Shown here one piece after another: positions 24,190 through 36,200 of a stretch of 64,000 nt of DNA (its first letter is position 1; each line of letters opens with the position of its first letter). The DNA is taken from assembly GCA_947034885.2 (NCBI GenBank), contig OX344751.2, positions 46,219,082 to 46,283,081 on the forward strand, written 5' to 3'. Under the pieces are notes generated by a model. The model was not told the DNA's origin, made no database searches, and worked only from the letters and a program-made list of their open reading frames with translations. The position numbers and the translations under genes are program-made. The DNA is from Thuidium tamariscinum. Taxonomy: Eukaryota > Streptophyta > Bryopsida > Hypnales > Thuidiaceae.

Positions 24190-26090
24190 AGCTTTTAATC
24201 TTTATGCAGTGTAAACGGGGCAGTTTGGATGGATGAAGTACCAAATGGATGAAAACCATGTAGATGGATGGGAAATTCCAAAAGGTGCCAAAAGGATGAA
24301 TGAGCTATAGACATGGATGAATGAGGCATCAAATTGGATGAAAAACGAGAAAAAAAGATTAGAAGGGGCGTGAGCCTCCTTCCTGGCTTTTAAAAACACA
24401 AAAACTGAATTTTTTGACACAGTGCATTTAGGAAGAAACACTCGTCGTTGTAATTCTTGCAATTTTTAATTGAAGCTCTTTCTGTGCAAATTTGTGTTTG
24501 TGTGATTGCGGAGCATTTTGTATCGTGACTCGGAGTGTGATTGTGAAGTTTGATGTTTGGTGACTGAAATTTCTAAATTCTTTTGAGGTGATTTAAAATT
24601 CTAATCTTTAGTAATTGGAGTCTCTTTGTGAATTTTGGTGGCGCTAGATTGGAAGCGAGTGATTTCGAAATTGCAGATTTGTGTTTCCTCATCAGAATTT
24701 ACGAATTGGAGTTGTGATCGGAAGATGGCTATAGTGAAGCACAAGAAATAGGCTCAGAGGAGAATGGTCTGATTTGAGAGTTTGATTTTTGGAGTTTCGA
24801 TTTGCGAATTTCGACTTGTGAATCATTGAGCTTGAGTGAATCTGCCGAAAACTGCTGTAAATTTCAAAAAGTGAACTGGATAGATCTGAATTGTAGCCTG
24901 CGGCTATAGGAGGAATCTGTTGTCCGTCCGAGCGACCTGATCGGAGTGGTGGCTTGGCCGAGCGGTGACTCAATTGGTGGAAAAAAAATTTCGATAGCTT
25001 GGCAAGGTTGAACTGGTTTGCGACGTCGGAGCGAGAAGATCATTCAAAATTTGTATAATTCGGTGACGATTGGAAGCTAGGCCATCGTTGCAGCAGTCCG
25101 TGGTTGAATTAGGGATTTCGGAAAAATCCCGATCTGTTGTCTTCTGAGATCAGTCCTGTTCAGACTTGTTGCCCCAACGATCATTCACGACCCCGATAAT
25201 CTGATCTGTTGCCCGGTTATCAACCACGATTTTAGGATACGGTCCACGATTATAGGACTGATTTCCACAATTTTAGATCTTCTGGCCATTTAAATTGAAA
25301 TTTCAGGGTTTTGGAACCTGTTTTGGAAATTTGAAGTTTGTAACTATGGTTTTGGGTATAAATTTGGTTGATTTGACTTAATTAGTTAACCAACAATAAG
25401 ACAAATTAAAATAAAGACTAAATTTTTTTACGAACGGCCCAAGGGCTATACCCCTAGTTTGGGTCTAGGTCCCAAAATTGTGAGCGACCATAAGTCCCAC
25501 AACTTTTTAAATAAATTTTGTAATTTAGATTTTGGGTTTTAGAATTGGACGAAATTTGTGGAATTAGTTTCCTTTATGTTTGATAAATATTTGTGTATGT
25601 TTTAGGAATGATTTACCCCGTGATTTTGGACTTGTTGCCCTGAGACTTGTGGCCTAATCTTAGAAGAAAGGAGAAAGCTCAAAGACCAAGAATCTGGTAC
25701 TTTGTCCTAAACACTTCATACTCTACATATTGGAAGTGTTGCATACTGAGACTGCCACGTGTAGGCATTTTGCACATAATTCGAAAAGCTCATAAAGAGA
25801 AATTACTGGCCCTATTGCCCCAACATTTGAAAAGGTATTGATTAACAAATTATTTGTATACTTTAAAAGTATAACCTTGTATATACATGATTAGGTCATA
25901 GGCTACATCCATGTATAAGACGTGTTGCCCAACCTGACATGTTGCCCAAGATGTGTTGCCCACCCTAGAATACTATATAGTATATAGGACTAGGACTCTT
26001 AGAACATTGTGTCTGCATTAGTGGTAATGGATTGTTCACCAAATTGAGAGAACCTGGGAATAAGGATGGGGAAAGAAAGAGAAAAAGAAC
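24190..26090 (+). other. GC-richer non-coding tract with TGTTGCCC words
   Basis: About 1.9 kb is clearly less AT-rich than its surroundings but has no long frame on either strand. It starts with GGATGAA/GGATGGATG repeats (24225-24350). It then carries the octamer TGTTGCCC at least six times (near 25169, 25209, 25631, 25925, 25939 and 25952), plus TATTGCCC near 25814. It could be a long terminal repeat or leader of an old element, or a non-coding transcript; neither can be shown from sequence alone. Confidence 0.4.
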
Positions 26091-27028
26091 AAAAATATGT
26101 TTCTTGGTATGTTGTTTGAAATTAGTTTACATATTACTAACATCTACTTGAAAAAGTGACATTAGACACATATACGATAGACTACGTTGGCTTATCCTTT
26201 GATGAACCCCTATACTAAAGGTGCTTTGTGGAAAAAGTAAAGTTTAAGTGAAAAAGTGCCTAATATAAGATTTTTTTGGAAAATGTTAAGCAAAAACTTT
26301 TGTCAATGCTATAGGAGATACTTGAAGGTTGGGATATGTTTTTGAGATCTCCATTTTTTATGTAATTTTCAACTTTTTTTATTTAGATAAAAAACTCATA
26401 AGTTTTGTAGAAATTTAATTCTTTTTAATTTCAATCAATGCATGGGAGTAGATGCTATGCTATCCTAAGCTCAAAAAACACTTTGGAATACAATTATAGA
26501 ATCTTTTTGAGAAAATAACACACTGGACTCATTTCTTAACTTGATTTTTTATTATTTTAAAAAAAAAATCTACAAGAATCATCTTTTTGCTAGAATAGTC
26601 TCACTATTATAATAAGCGCATTTCAATAGCTATTAATGATTTAGATTTTCATTATATCTTGATTGCATTTACTTGCAATTAATAATTTTTCAAAGAATGA
26701 GAAGCAATTTATTTTCTTTTAAATATTTTTAGTAGACTGTCAATTCAATTCCTCAATATGAAAGATTAGAAATTAGAAATTTTTAGTCCAAAAATGATAA
26801 GTTTAGAAGATTCAAAGTCTAATAATTTAGTCATGTAAAGAGCAAAAAAGCTTGCTTCTACCCTTTAAATGCAAAAAATCTTACTATCTTTGTAGGCAAA
26901 GTTTTTGAAACTTTTTTTACACAATTTTTATATTATTCTAGTGCAGGATCCTATGGTTAGATGTGTAAAAGAAATAATTTTTTTTTTCTTTTTGCAATAG
27001 GAATGACAATTTTGATTGATTTTTGATG

Positions 27029-27346
27029 CATTAGGGGAGATATAAGGCTTCTAAAAGATTGCGAGTTTTCAAATTGCAAGAACATTGGGAACACTTCTAC
27101 GTAAGCAATTTGATGTGGTTGACCAACTTCTACAATATTCAATTTTTTTTTAAATTAATTTTTATTAAATATTGTAAGTATATATATATAATTTTTTAAA
27201 ATTTTTTAAAATTTTTAATAATTTGAAAAAAAATTAATTTAAAAAAGAATTGAATATTCAAATCAATAATAGTTAGTCTACAATATTAGGAATAGTTTCA
27301 AACAACCTTGGAAATTTTTTCTAGAGCCCTCAAATCTCCTTTAATG
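27029..27346 (+). mobile_element. CATTAGAGGA-family MITE, copy G
   Basis: Left end CATTAGGGGAGATATAAGGC, right end the inverse of CATTAAAGGAGATTTGAGGG. It contains TTTGATGTGGTTGACCAACT in the place of the family's GTGGTCGAG motif. It has cut into a fragment (26880-27028) related to the interior of the TTAA-flanked element at 17955-18824. Confidence 0.72.
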
Positions 27347-28324
27347 AAATATGGCTTGAGGACTATAAAGGTTAGATTTCTCTGACTCATTGCTACAAAA
27401 TACTCAATAAGCAATGGATTGTATTAGTGAATCCAAAGTAGAATTGAAGCTCTAATACCTTTTAATCTATATTGACTAATAATATTTTGGATTTAGACAT
27501 AGTAGAATAAGTTTGGAAGTCAAGAAGAAAAAAATATGAATGTGTCTTAAATGTATTTGCACTTTTCTTTGCCTACTACTTTTCTAGGTTGGTTTTGACA
27601 GATGGATACAATTGGGTACAATTGTCACAACAATTGTATAATCATTTTGTACAATTGAGTAGCTAATTGAACTTCTCTATTGTCATGGTAGTGTATTGTA
27701 GAATTTGGTACAAAGTGTCAAAAAATTACATCTATAATTACAATGATTGCTATCATGCCAAAGACAATACAATAGGGACATAGCCTAATATAAATCAAAT
27801 ATGAATTTCAAATATTATAAAATTTTTAAATGGAAATATCATATATATGACCTACATTACAATGTCAATACTTTAATTAATCTTTGGAATGCCAAATATC
27901 AAGAAAGAAATGCCATAAACAATTGATGTTGTATAGTTGAGGCTAGATGATGTGATTAAGCCAAATAATACAAAATTAGTTGCTATCACAAACAAAGAAT
28001 TTTCAATTCCTTAAGTTGAGTCCATTGCAAGGTCAAACTATCATTCATTTTGTTTCATGTCACTCTCCACTCATCTTGCCCTTAATAGTAACTCTTTCAT
28101 GTTACTTTGCTTGTTCATGGTAGGGGCATAAAGCATGTAAGCTCCATTACAATGTATTTGACTAAACTTTTGTCAATTCATTGGAAAAGGTGGGCCTCAT
28201 TTGGACACAACAACAAGATTGTTTTAAGGATTTTGCATGCACAACAAAGTATTAGGCTTCAAACACAAGTTAACAATGGTTGCTAAAGATGATCATGAAT
28301 TCATATTTCATTATTGAAAAAAAT

Positions 28325-28570
28325 AGAACAAAAAACAAAATATTTATGATGGAAGCACTAAAAACCATTAGTATAAGCAATTCAACATAGTTGGAGGCAC
28401 CTTTACCTAAAATGATATTTTTGTAGTATTAACAATTGAAAATCATGAATATTATTAAGAAAATGAGATTTTTGGAATGTAGTATAAATTTCTATGATTT
28501 TTCAAAGTGTTGGTTCTCTAAACCATTGAAATTGTCACATAGGTGAATTCTAATTTGAAATTTGCAACAC
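28325..28570 (-). repeat. Inverted copy of the GAR1-upstream repeat
   Basis: On the - strand this reads CAATTTCAATGGTTTAGAGA, then TTGAAAAATCATAGAAATTT, TTCATGATTTTCA and GCCTCCAACTATGTTGAATT, in the same order as 8740-8940 and 12845-13040. Confidence 0.6.
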
Positions 28571-28695
28571 TAGTAGTCATCAAATTAAGTATATGTCCTT
28601 CAAATGCATCAACAATTGGGAGTTGAGCATTTGGAGGACACTTTGACAAAAGTCTAAGAACACATTTTGTGGGACTTTAGGGTCATGAATAGGAA

Positions 28696-29003
28696 CATTA
28701 GGGGATTTTTGAGGCCATTGGAAGACTATGAGTTCTCGGACTACAAGAATGCAGTTTCTATGGTGTGAACACGAATCTGACGTGGTCGAGAGAGTGCCAC
28801 GTTATTAAAAAAAATTTGAAAAAAATAAATTAATTGGGGGGGGGGGGGGGGCTTTTTTTTCATATTTCAAGTTCCAATTTTTTTTTTTTTTTTTTTTAAA
28901 TTTTTTGGGTAAATGCTAGCTTGACAACGGCCAACAGTTACGGGAACAATTTCGGGGAACAACCTTGAAATGGCCTTTTGGAGGCCTCAAATCCTCTCCA
29001 GTG
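28696..29003 (+). mobile_element. CATTAGAGGA-family MITE, copy H, with G16 run
   Basis: Left end CATTAGGGGATTTTTGAGGC, right end GGAGGCCTCAAATCCTCTCC. It contains CTGACGTGGTCGAGAGAGTG, then a run of 16 G (28836-28851), and further on long T runs. GGGAACAATTTCGGGGAACA near the right end shows it is one of the better preserved copies. Confidence 0.75.
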
Positions 29004-29796
29004 ATCCCAAAACTGGCTAAATTTCGCTCATTTTCTACTTAATTTTTTCATGCCCTTTGTAAAAAATTTCAAAAATCTTCCAAAAATGAACATTTGGCTA
29101 AAAACCCTAAATCTGTTCTGAGATCATTGATCCTCTCTAATGCATGGAAATTAATGAATGTTTCTACCTTAATATCAATCATCCAACTTTTGTGTGAATA
29201 GTAATACTATAATGTTCTGAGTTATAATACATATATTTATGATGAAAATTTCTGATTCGTGAAGTATATTTTGTATTAGTAAAATTTCTCTTACATTTCC
29301 TTGACATGTTTAGAACAATTTCAAGTCTCCAAAAAAAACTTAGTTTTCTTTGTTGACTACTAAAAAACATTTTATTTTTGAAAAAAAAAAAAAACTCATT
29401 CTTAAAATAGTAATGAAATAGAAGATTCAAATTGAAGGATTTTGAAGATTTAATTTAAAGCTATAGGCTTGCCTTTTTCAATTGATATTTCAAAAGAGCC
29501 AAAAATAATAATTGATGATTGGTCAAGTATGGATTTTATCTTTGAACTGAATAAATTTGATGCAATTTTCTTTGAGACTTCTTTGAAGCATTTAGTAATA
29601 GAAAGTGCCCCAAAGAAGATCGGAAGAGTACAAAATTTTCTACGTAGAAGATGCTAAATCCATGGGTCACAAAAGTTTTATTTTTATTTTTATTGTATTG
29701 TATTTGGTAATTCTTACTCTTTATTTGAATTTTAGCTATTGAAGTAATCTTCTTCAAGTTTGAGTCCACCTAGTGATCATGAAATGAAGCATACTA

Positions 29797-30069
29797 AGGT
29801 AGGTACACCCAAAATGGCACCTGCCCTTAAAGCGCCCTGTACAACATGCATACATTTTCAAAGTCAGTCATATACCCAAACCGTAGATGGCGCTTTCAGA
29901 AACACACTTTGACTGTTAATAACTTTTGCATACGGTATCCAAATCCACTGTTCTTTGGTGCGTTTGAACATGCTTTCACTCACCAACAAGGCTGTAAAAA
30001 AATCTGAACAACATAATAACAGGAACTAGGCACAGTATGAAAAACTGGCGCTTTTGGGTGTACATACCT
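29797..30069. mobile_element. MITE-like element with AGGTAGGTACACCC ends
   Basis: The ends AGGTAGGTACACCCAAAA and TTTTGGGTGTACATACCT form an 18-bp inverted repeat with one mismatch. The 273-bp interior is more GC-rich than its flanks and has no frame. The left flank ends TA but the right flank begins TG, so the TA duplication expected of the AGGTAGG group is only half preserved. Confidence 0.7.
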
Positions 30070-30315
30070 TGCATCAAGTCTCTCCTCTAATTTGAATTTT
30101 TGGAGTTCCTTACAGTCATTAATTTGTTGCTATTTCAACTTCAAGCTTGAGTTTCTAACTACAGAATGGCATGGGAACGTGGTGTTCACCGTAATAAGTT
30201 GCTATGCTGACATCTTTCTTTCTTTTGGATGTTTTAGAGCTTGTTCTGTATTGGATAAACACTGTTATCACCGGCTTTCGTGAATTCACGATAATTCAGT
30301 TTCCAATTTTCAGAA

Positions 30316-30444
30316 ACAAATCCACCCTTTCCAAAGTTCCATGATTTGCAGAAGCCTAGCCATGCGATGGACTTCATCTCTGGAAATTCACATTACAAAA
30401 CTGCTTGTCAGTTTCGTTGCAAAGTGGACCAGAGAGATGGAAGG
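30316..30444 (+). CDS. Possible orphan exon, unrecognised
   Basis: After an acceptor-like CAATTTTCAG, 43 codons are open and varied in composition (PPFPKFHDLQKPSHAMDFIS, then KTACQFRCKVDQRDGR), and the stretch stops exactly at a donor-like GGTGAGC. I do not recognise the peptide. It could be an exon of an otherwise lost gene or an alternative upstream exon of the DUF212 gene that starts 640 bp later. No matching partner exon was found. Confidence 0.3.
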
Positions 30445-30539
30445 GTGAGCACCTGGTCCTACCCTCCGCCCTTCAAGGGTTAAGGGCTTGTCCTAGGCTT
30501 CACTTCTGGAGCTCCAGGCTGTGCCTTCACTGATTCACT

Positions 30540-31087
30540 CAGCTCTGTTTGCCCACCTTTCTTTCTTCCTTCCTTCCTTTCTTTCTGTCGTGGCAGCGGT
30601 GAGGCCGAGCGCGTGTTTCTGCACACAGCAGAAATCAGGAGATCGAGCCTTTGCGTCGTTCAGTGGAGTTGCCTCTCTGTTCGTCTGCCAGATTCCGCGC
30701 CCCGTTCCATTCCCGTGGAGTTCCTTCCCGGCGGGCGCTTTCGCTTCCGCCGATCCCAGCTGCAGTGGATTCGTCACTCCCGAGCGGGCCAGGCCTCCAC
30801 GCGAACGCCGACCATGATGCGGAGCAGGGTTGGGCAGGGGGCTCTCGTTGTGCGGATTTGACCAGGCGACCACCGAACCACGTGCAGGCTCGAGCTCGGG
30901 CGAGCGAGGCTTGGGAAGGGAGGGCAGCAGGGCAAGGTTTCGTTAGGGTTTCCAGGCCAAACCGATTAGAGTGCATAATCGCCGCACAAGGAAGTGCATG
31001 CTTGCGTGCGAGACGGGATTGGGCAGGATCCAGTTCGTGGAGGGCGCGAGGGAGGACGAGAGCAGCGCGTCGGGTGGATCGCCCATC
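30540..31087 (+). promoter_or_regulatory. GC-rich leader/promoter of the DUF212 gene
   Basis: A pyrimidine-rich CTTT/CTTC tract (30561-30590) is followed by sharply higher GC up to the start codon. Several overlapping frames are open here on both strands only because of the high GC. An in-frame ATG at 30998 would add 30 residues, but it lacks a purine at -3, whereas the ATG at 31088 has one. Confidence 0.5.
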
Positions 31088-33616
31088 ATGAGGATGGAGC
31101 GGATGTTGGCTGGGGATGTGGCCGTGGCCTCGGGGGAGGTGGCGGCGAACTTGGTGAATGCTCAGTACGACGGCATCACCAACTTCCCCATCGTAGCCGC
31201 GTTTCTGTCGTTTTTTGTGGCGCAGTCGCTCAAAGTGTTGACCACCTGGTATTTTCGCTTGCGCCACTTTCTCGCACCCCCACTCGACCTGTCGTCCCTG
31301 TCTCGTGTCGCTTACTCTACATCCGAGCCCCCTGCAACGCTGCAGTTGTATGCGTCTCTCTTTTTCCTTCCAGCATGGCCTTTCCTCCTCGCATTCGCTA
31401 ATTGGAGTTCAATTTTTCAGTTCTGAACAGATAGATGGATATATGTACTTGACTGATTTCCCTATCGGCGTATAGTCTGTCGGTGTCTCTTACGTCTTTG
31501 AGCTATTGAACTAGGGTTTACTTGCTATTTTGTAATCCTCGTATTAAAGCAGGTTCTGTTAGCTCAGAAGATGCTTCCCGCATCTGTTCCTCCACTTCAA
31601 CACTAATCCAGGGTTGATTTCTCGTTCTCGGTATCCTGTTGGACTGAATACATTCAAAGAATTTGCTCTCATATGAGTATGAGCTGACCCTATTAGAAGC
31701 GAAACCCGTAGCATTCCTTACATTTGTGCAAGGTGGCATTGTTCTTTTAGGTCACAATGGAGTTGATGCGTTTTAGATCTGGAATCTAGTGCTTGAAACC
31801 AGGATGCACATACGCGAATGTAGGTAGGATATTCATTTGTTGGACTAGCTTAATTTGTAAATTTGATATGCTGTCAGCAGACTGGGTTTTCCTCTTAGCA
31901 CGTGGACGTTACAGCGCGGTATATTATCAAAGTGTGCTTGAAATGTCCTCAGTTGGTTCTTCATTGGTTCTAGAATCTTGTGAACATCTGCTCTGAACTT
32001 GAAGAATTCCTTGGAGTGATGACCACGACCGTAATGTTGTTAAGAGAATCACTCGGATGTGGTGTTTTGAAAGATGTGTAAGCCCTATTTTGTCTGTTTT
32101 TTTCACGCTTTTTCGACTAAGGGGTTCGGTCAAAACTTTTGTGGAATTTGTAGAAAGTAGTCTTCTCAGAACCTGTTCAATTTATCTAATTGAATGGGCG
32201 TGTTGCATCTTACGCAAGGAATTTCTTTTTACTTACAATCTACCTTAGGGGTAGTTGAGCAGGTATAAGGAGAATAGATGGGACGTGAAGCGCTTGTATG
32301 GATCAGGCGGCATGCCTTCTTCTCATTCTGCCACGGTGACGGGACTCGCATGCGCTATTGGCCTTCGTGAGGGCCTTGGTGGACCTCTTTTTGCTATTGC
32401 CTTTGTGCTGGCCTGCATTGTACGTATTCCTATCTTTGAATTAGAACTCTGTCACTGAATATCTGAGCTGAATAGTAGTACCCTTGAAGCGAGAGTATAT
32501 GGGTCTTAAAAACTTCAATCAATTTATTAATGCTCTACATGTTCTTTTTTAGTACTCTACAAATTTGCCCCATTTATTTGATGGCTAATGAGTAAACTAT
32601 ACGGAGTGAGTTATACTGCACATGGCAAATCGTGCTTTCATGGAACAAACAGCAGAGTTAATTATGTATGAGTAACGAGTTGATCATAGGGTTGTGGTAT
32701 GCGTTTCTTAACTACTTTTCTCTCTGTGTTACAGGTTATGTATGATGCATCAGGTGTAAGATTGCAAGCTGGTCGACAGGCTGAAGTGGGTGCTTGTCTT
32801 TCTTCTTTATGATTTTATTTCAATCAAAATAGTTGTATAGCATTAAACAATTCCTAGCCATTGTCTACAGTTACAGATTGTTTGATTACCAGGACTTTTC
32901 AGTAAGCAATCTAGGTGCACTGCTTGTTTCTCTTTTAGGCAATCTTGTGACTTAGAGCGCTCGTGTGCTCCGATAGAGCTTGGTTTTGTCCAGCAGAGAA
33001 TTGCATCCAAGTGGAAATGAATGCTGCTTATGTATTGTCTAATTCATGATGTCTGCGTTTACAAATTGATTGTCCTCAACCTTATTGGAACTCATGATTG
33101 ACTTCTCCATAAATTTGGTCGCTTGCAGGTGCTGAATCAAATTGTTTTTGAGCTCCCTCCTGAGCACCCTCTCTCTGACTCAAGACCTCTTAAAGAGTTT
33201 CTTGGGCATACCCCTCCACAGGTATGTGGTGTGCTTGAATTTAAATCGAAAAAACTTTTCCTTATTATTTGAATTTTCTGTTTACCTTAGATCTTGTTGT
33301 TGATTGATGTCGAGAAGTACTATACAGTTACTGTTCGAAATTGATGTTTCTTATGTTACAATTGCTGAAGCTTGAGTCAGAGAATGTTGAGAATTGCTAC
33401 AGTAATTTGTTGAAACCCGAAACCTTGATGATTGTTTGAATCCGGAGCATGCAGGCTTACACCCTTTGCCCTGTTTGTTTGTTTGTTTGTTTGTTTGTTA
33501 AATATGTACTCCGGAGTAATACTTTTGTTGGTTCTCAGGTTGCTGCGGGGGCCATGCTGGGATGCTTGATTGCTTACACGCTACACCTACTTTCACTAGT
33601 AGGACCCTCAACCTAG
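31088..33616 (+). CDS. DUF212 acid phosphatase/vanadium haloperoxidase-related protein
   Basis: A small membrane protein of the DUF212 group, distantly related to PAP2 phosphatases; its substrate is unknown. Five GT-AG exons join in frame: 31088-31248, 32263-32419, 32735-32785, 33129-33221 and 33539-33616, 540 nt (179 aa), close to the length of plant homologues. Visible landmarks are a hydrophobic FPIVAAFLSFFVAQSLKVL (about residues 31-49), WDVKRLYGSGGMPSSHSATV with the signature PSSHSA at 72-77, a second hydrophobic stretch ending LACIVMYDASGVRLQAGRQA, then LNQIVFELPPEHPLSDSRPL, HTPPQVAAGAMLGCLIAYTL and a stop after LVGPST. The final intron holds a GTTT microsatellite. Confidence 0.92.
33477..33501. 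repeat. (GTTT)n microsatellite
   Basis: Six to seven GTTT units in the last intron of the DUF212 gene, 38 bp before the final exon. Confidence 0.85.
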
Positions 33617-34860
33617 CTCCCTTTGTAGATAGACATAGGAATGTTGGAATATTCTGTTAATGTGAGCAAGCTCTAGTATGTATGTTGCATTAGTAATATA
33701 CCTAGTTTTTAGAGGTGCCGCCTTGCTCGTCAATGCAGTAGGAAACGCCAGTCAAGTGCCACTGTACAGTTGCAAGTAACCTAGGCTATTTCTAATTTTT
33801 GAATAGCATGCGTGGATTCTGTACATTTTAGTCAAGAATCGAGAATATTTAATGGATTTGTTGCTTGCTGTTTTTCTTTTTATCGTGACGAGGCATTGTG
33901 AAATAGAAATTTGTGTCTATTCATTGAATGGTTGTGAGCTCAATTGTTCCCTTCATTGAGTATGAGTATTGAGTATTGGAGATCGGATTAAAGTTTTACC
34001 GCACTGCTATATTGTGGACGAGTACTGACTTATTTGAAAAGGTGGACTATGTTTTCAAGACCAATCTTTCATCAAATAGTCACGCGTTCTTTAGATACCG
34101 TAAAAGGTCAGATAGAAGCGCTTGTACATGTCGTCTGTCTTCGAGAAGCCTGACGTAGTCTGGACGATTGTCACGATCTTTGGAACTCCTGCTCAATGCA
34201 CTGTATATGCAAGAATCGGACCTATCCAGGCCACTGTTGATTTTCCGTATATTGGTCCTCGTCAAGGGATTTTAGAGTTTGAGGGAATTGTCCTGCTTTG
34301 ACAACAAGTTTACTTCTGACAAACTTATCTGCTACTGACAGATCCTAGCTGGTGGCGGTAAATGAAGAGCTACATTCCAAGCGCGCTTTAATCTAGAATA
34401 AGATTACCTCGATAGGTACCACATTTATGTCGAGTTTAGGAACTAGGTATGACAAGCTACCTGGAAACTTCTGTACTTCCTGAGATCTCCAATTTGAGGA
34501 GCGCAGTGTGTAGTGATAAAGTTTGTGTATCATGCGTGACTCTGAATGATCCATGGTATCGACCTATTGCGTTGGAATCCACTCTATCGTAATGGTATCC
34601 CTTTCTCGACCTGGGTTCTGTTGTTCTCCTCAAGTCATGAGACTTGTGTTGGGGTCATGGACATAGATTTGAAAGCTTGGGGTGTTGTATTTAATGAACC
34701 TTACACGGACAGAATTTGACATATTATGACAAGATCTTGGACATGGCTCTTGGATATGGATATAGGTATTGGTAGAAATTCTATGACAGTTGATTCTAAT
34801 GTTTGCGAAGTGCGATTGATCTTGGAGGTTATTTATTTATTTATTTTCTGAAACAAGTGA
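33617..34860 (+). other. 3' flank of the DUF212 gene
   Basis: Moderate-GC sequence without a supportable frame, probably the 3' untranslated region and spacer. At 34850-34885 a GAAATGGAATTTCATTGCAA block appears, a short dispersed word also found at 14578-14605 and 51435-51465 in inverse. Confidence 0.4.
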
Positions 34861-34914
34861 AATGGAATTTCATTGCAAAGGCAGAGTACAGATCTTGGAC
34901 ATTAGAGTTAAGGT

Positions 34915-36070
34915 AGAACCAACCATAACTGATCATTAAAGGTCTTTTAGATATGATTTGGTGTAGTATTGAAGTAAAGCAAATATTTTCATAGGTGTAA
35001 TGATAGAAATGATGCGGATTGTAAAAACTTTGGTAATTTTATGACATGAATTGAAATTATGAATTTTGAAAGGCAAAAGTTGGACTTGACCGATAATCAA
35101 CATCTAGAGTCATCCAAGAATTATTTTCCCACTCATTGTGTTGTATTTTCTTGCTCACTTATGTGTCATTAAGTTATTGGTCCAAACCTTTAAAAAGTAC
35201 AAAATATGCATTCCAAGGAGAAAATGGAAATCCATTTCAACCTTGGTTGGAAATATGGTACCCTATTGATTGGTTATGGAGTAGTGATTGGGAATGGGTG
35301 GTTCTACTTTAAGTTTAAAGTTATGTTGAGGACCGCATTTAATATTTATTCTAGCCTATAAATGTGGACATTGATGTTCAATGTTGATGGTTGATAGAAT
35401 ATCTTTATGTGGGAGATAGAATTGCAACTATGCATGTTCAAATTTTTTGTAGAAAAGCAAGATCTTCTATAGTAGTATGATTTCCAATGAGTGCTTTTGG
35501 ATTTTATAAACTCATGATTCTCAAAATGATTGATTTCTATGGTCACCAATTTGTCCTTTAAAGACTACACAACAATGTGAAGCTTCTTTTAATTTTTTAA
35601 AATAGAACCACCTATAATGGATCAAATAAATAATTTTGGACATGATTTGGAGCAATGCAGGGTGGAGCGAATATTTTCAAGGGTGCAATGATAGAAATGA
35701 TGGGATCACAAAAGCTTTGGTAATTGTATTGCTTGAATTGAAATAATTACTAATTTTAAAAGACAAAAAGTACTTTGGACCTATAGCTAATGTCTAAACT
35801 CTTGTAATTCCTATCGTTTTTGAACTACTTTCCTACTTGATATTTCCTACTTTCTTGTTGACTACTTTGAAACAAGTATTATGAACTTAATAGTGCCAAC
35901 TTTGAAAACTCACATTCTAAGGTTTCATTGGAAATTTGTTCCTAGAACCTTCGTTGAAAATAAGTGCAATCTACAAGTTGGGTGTAGGGTGTTAGATGGG
36001 AATGGGTGGTTCAACCTTATTTTAGAAATTATTTGAGTTCTATTTTTATTTTAATTTATTTGAATGACAA
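34915..36070. repeat. Diverged direct duplication (~430-bp arms)
   Basis: The blocks 34915-35330 and about 35600-36045 are collinear: AGAACCA..TATAA.TGATCA, GAAATGATG..ATC..AAA.CTTTGG, TTTAAAAG/GACAAAA, CCAAGGAGAAAATGGAAATC against CTAAGGTTTCATTGGAAATT, and GGGAATGGGTGGTT. A third relative lies inverted at 52150-52480 and a partial one at 11260-11560. The arms differ too much to be recent; no TG..CA termini or target duplication are seen. Confidence 0.6.
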
Positions 36071-36200
36071 CAAGGATCGACTTGCTCTATTTGATTTTGG
36101 AGGGAATGACAATCAAGGGATGTTTGCATGCAAATTAATCATATTGGATTGGCTTCTTCCTAAATAGAGGTTTAGATCCCATCTTTGCAAAAAGAGTGGA

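Noticed and set aside
30535-31267. Long open frames on both strands in the GC-rich leader of the DUF212 gene
   Set aside because: They overlap in several phases, match no family, and follow from high GC; only the frame entering exon 1 is supported by splicing and homology.
34915-36070. Miniature terminal-repeat element (TRIM) from the two direct arms
   Set aside because: No TG..CA termini, primer-binding site or target duplication, and the arms are too diverged to judge.
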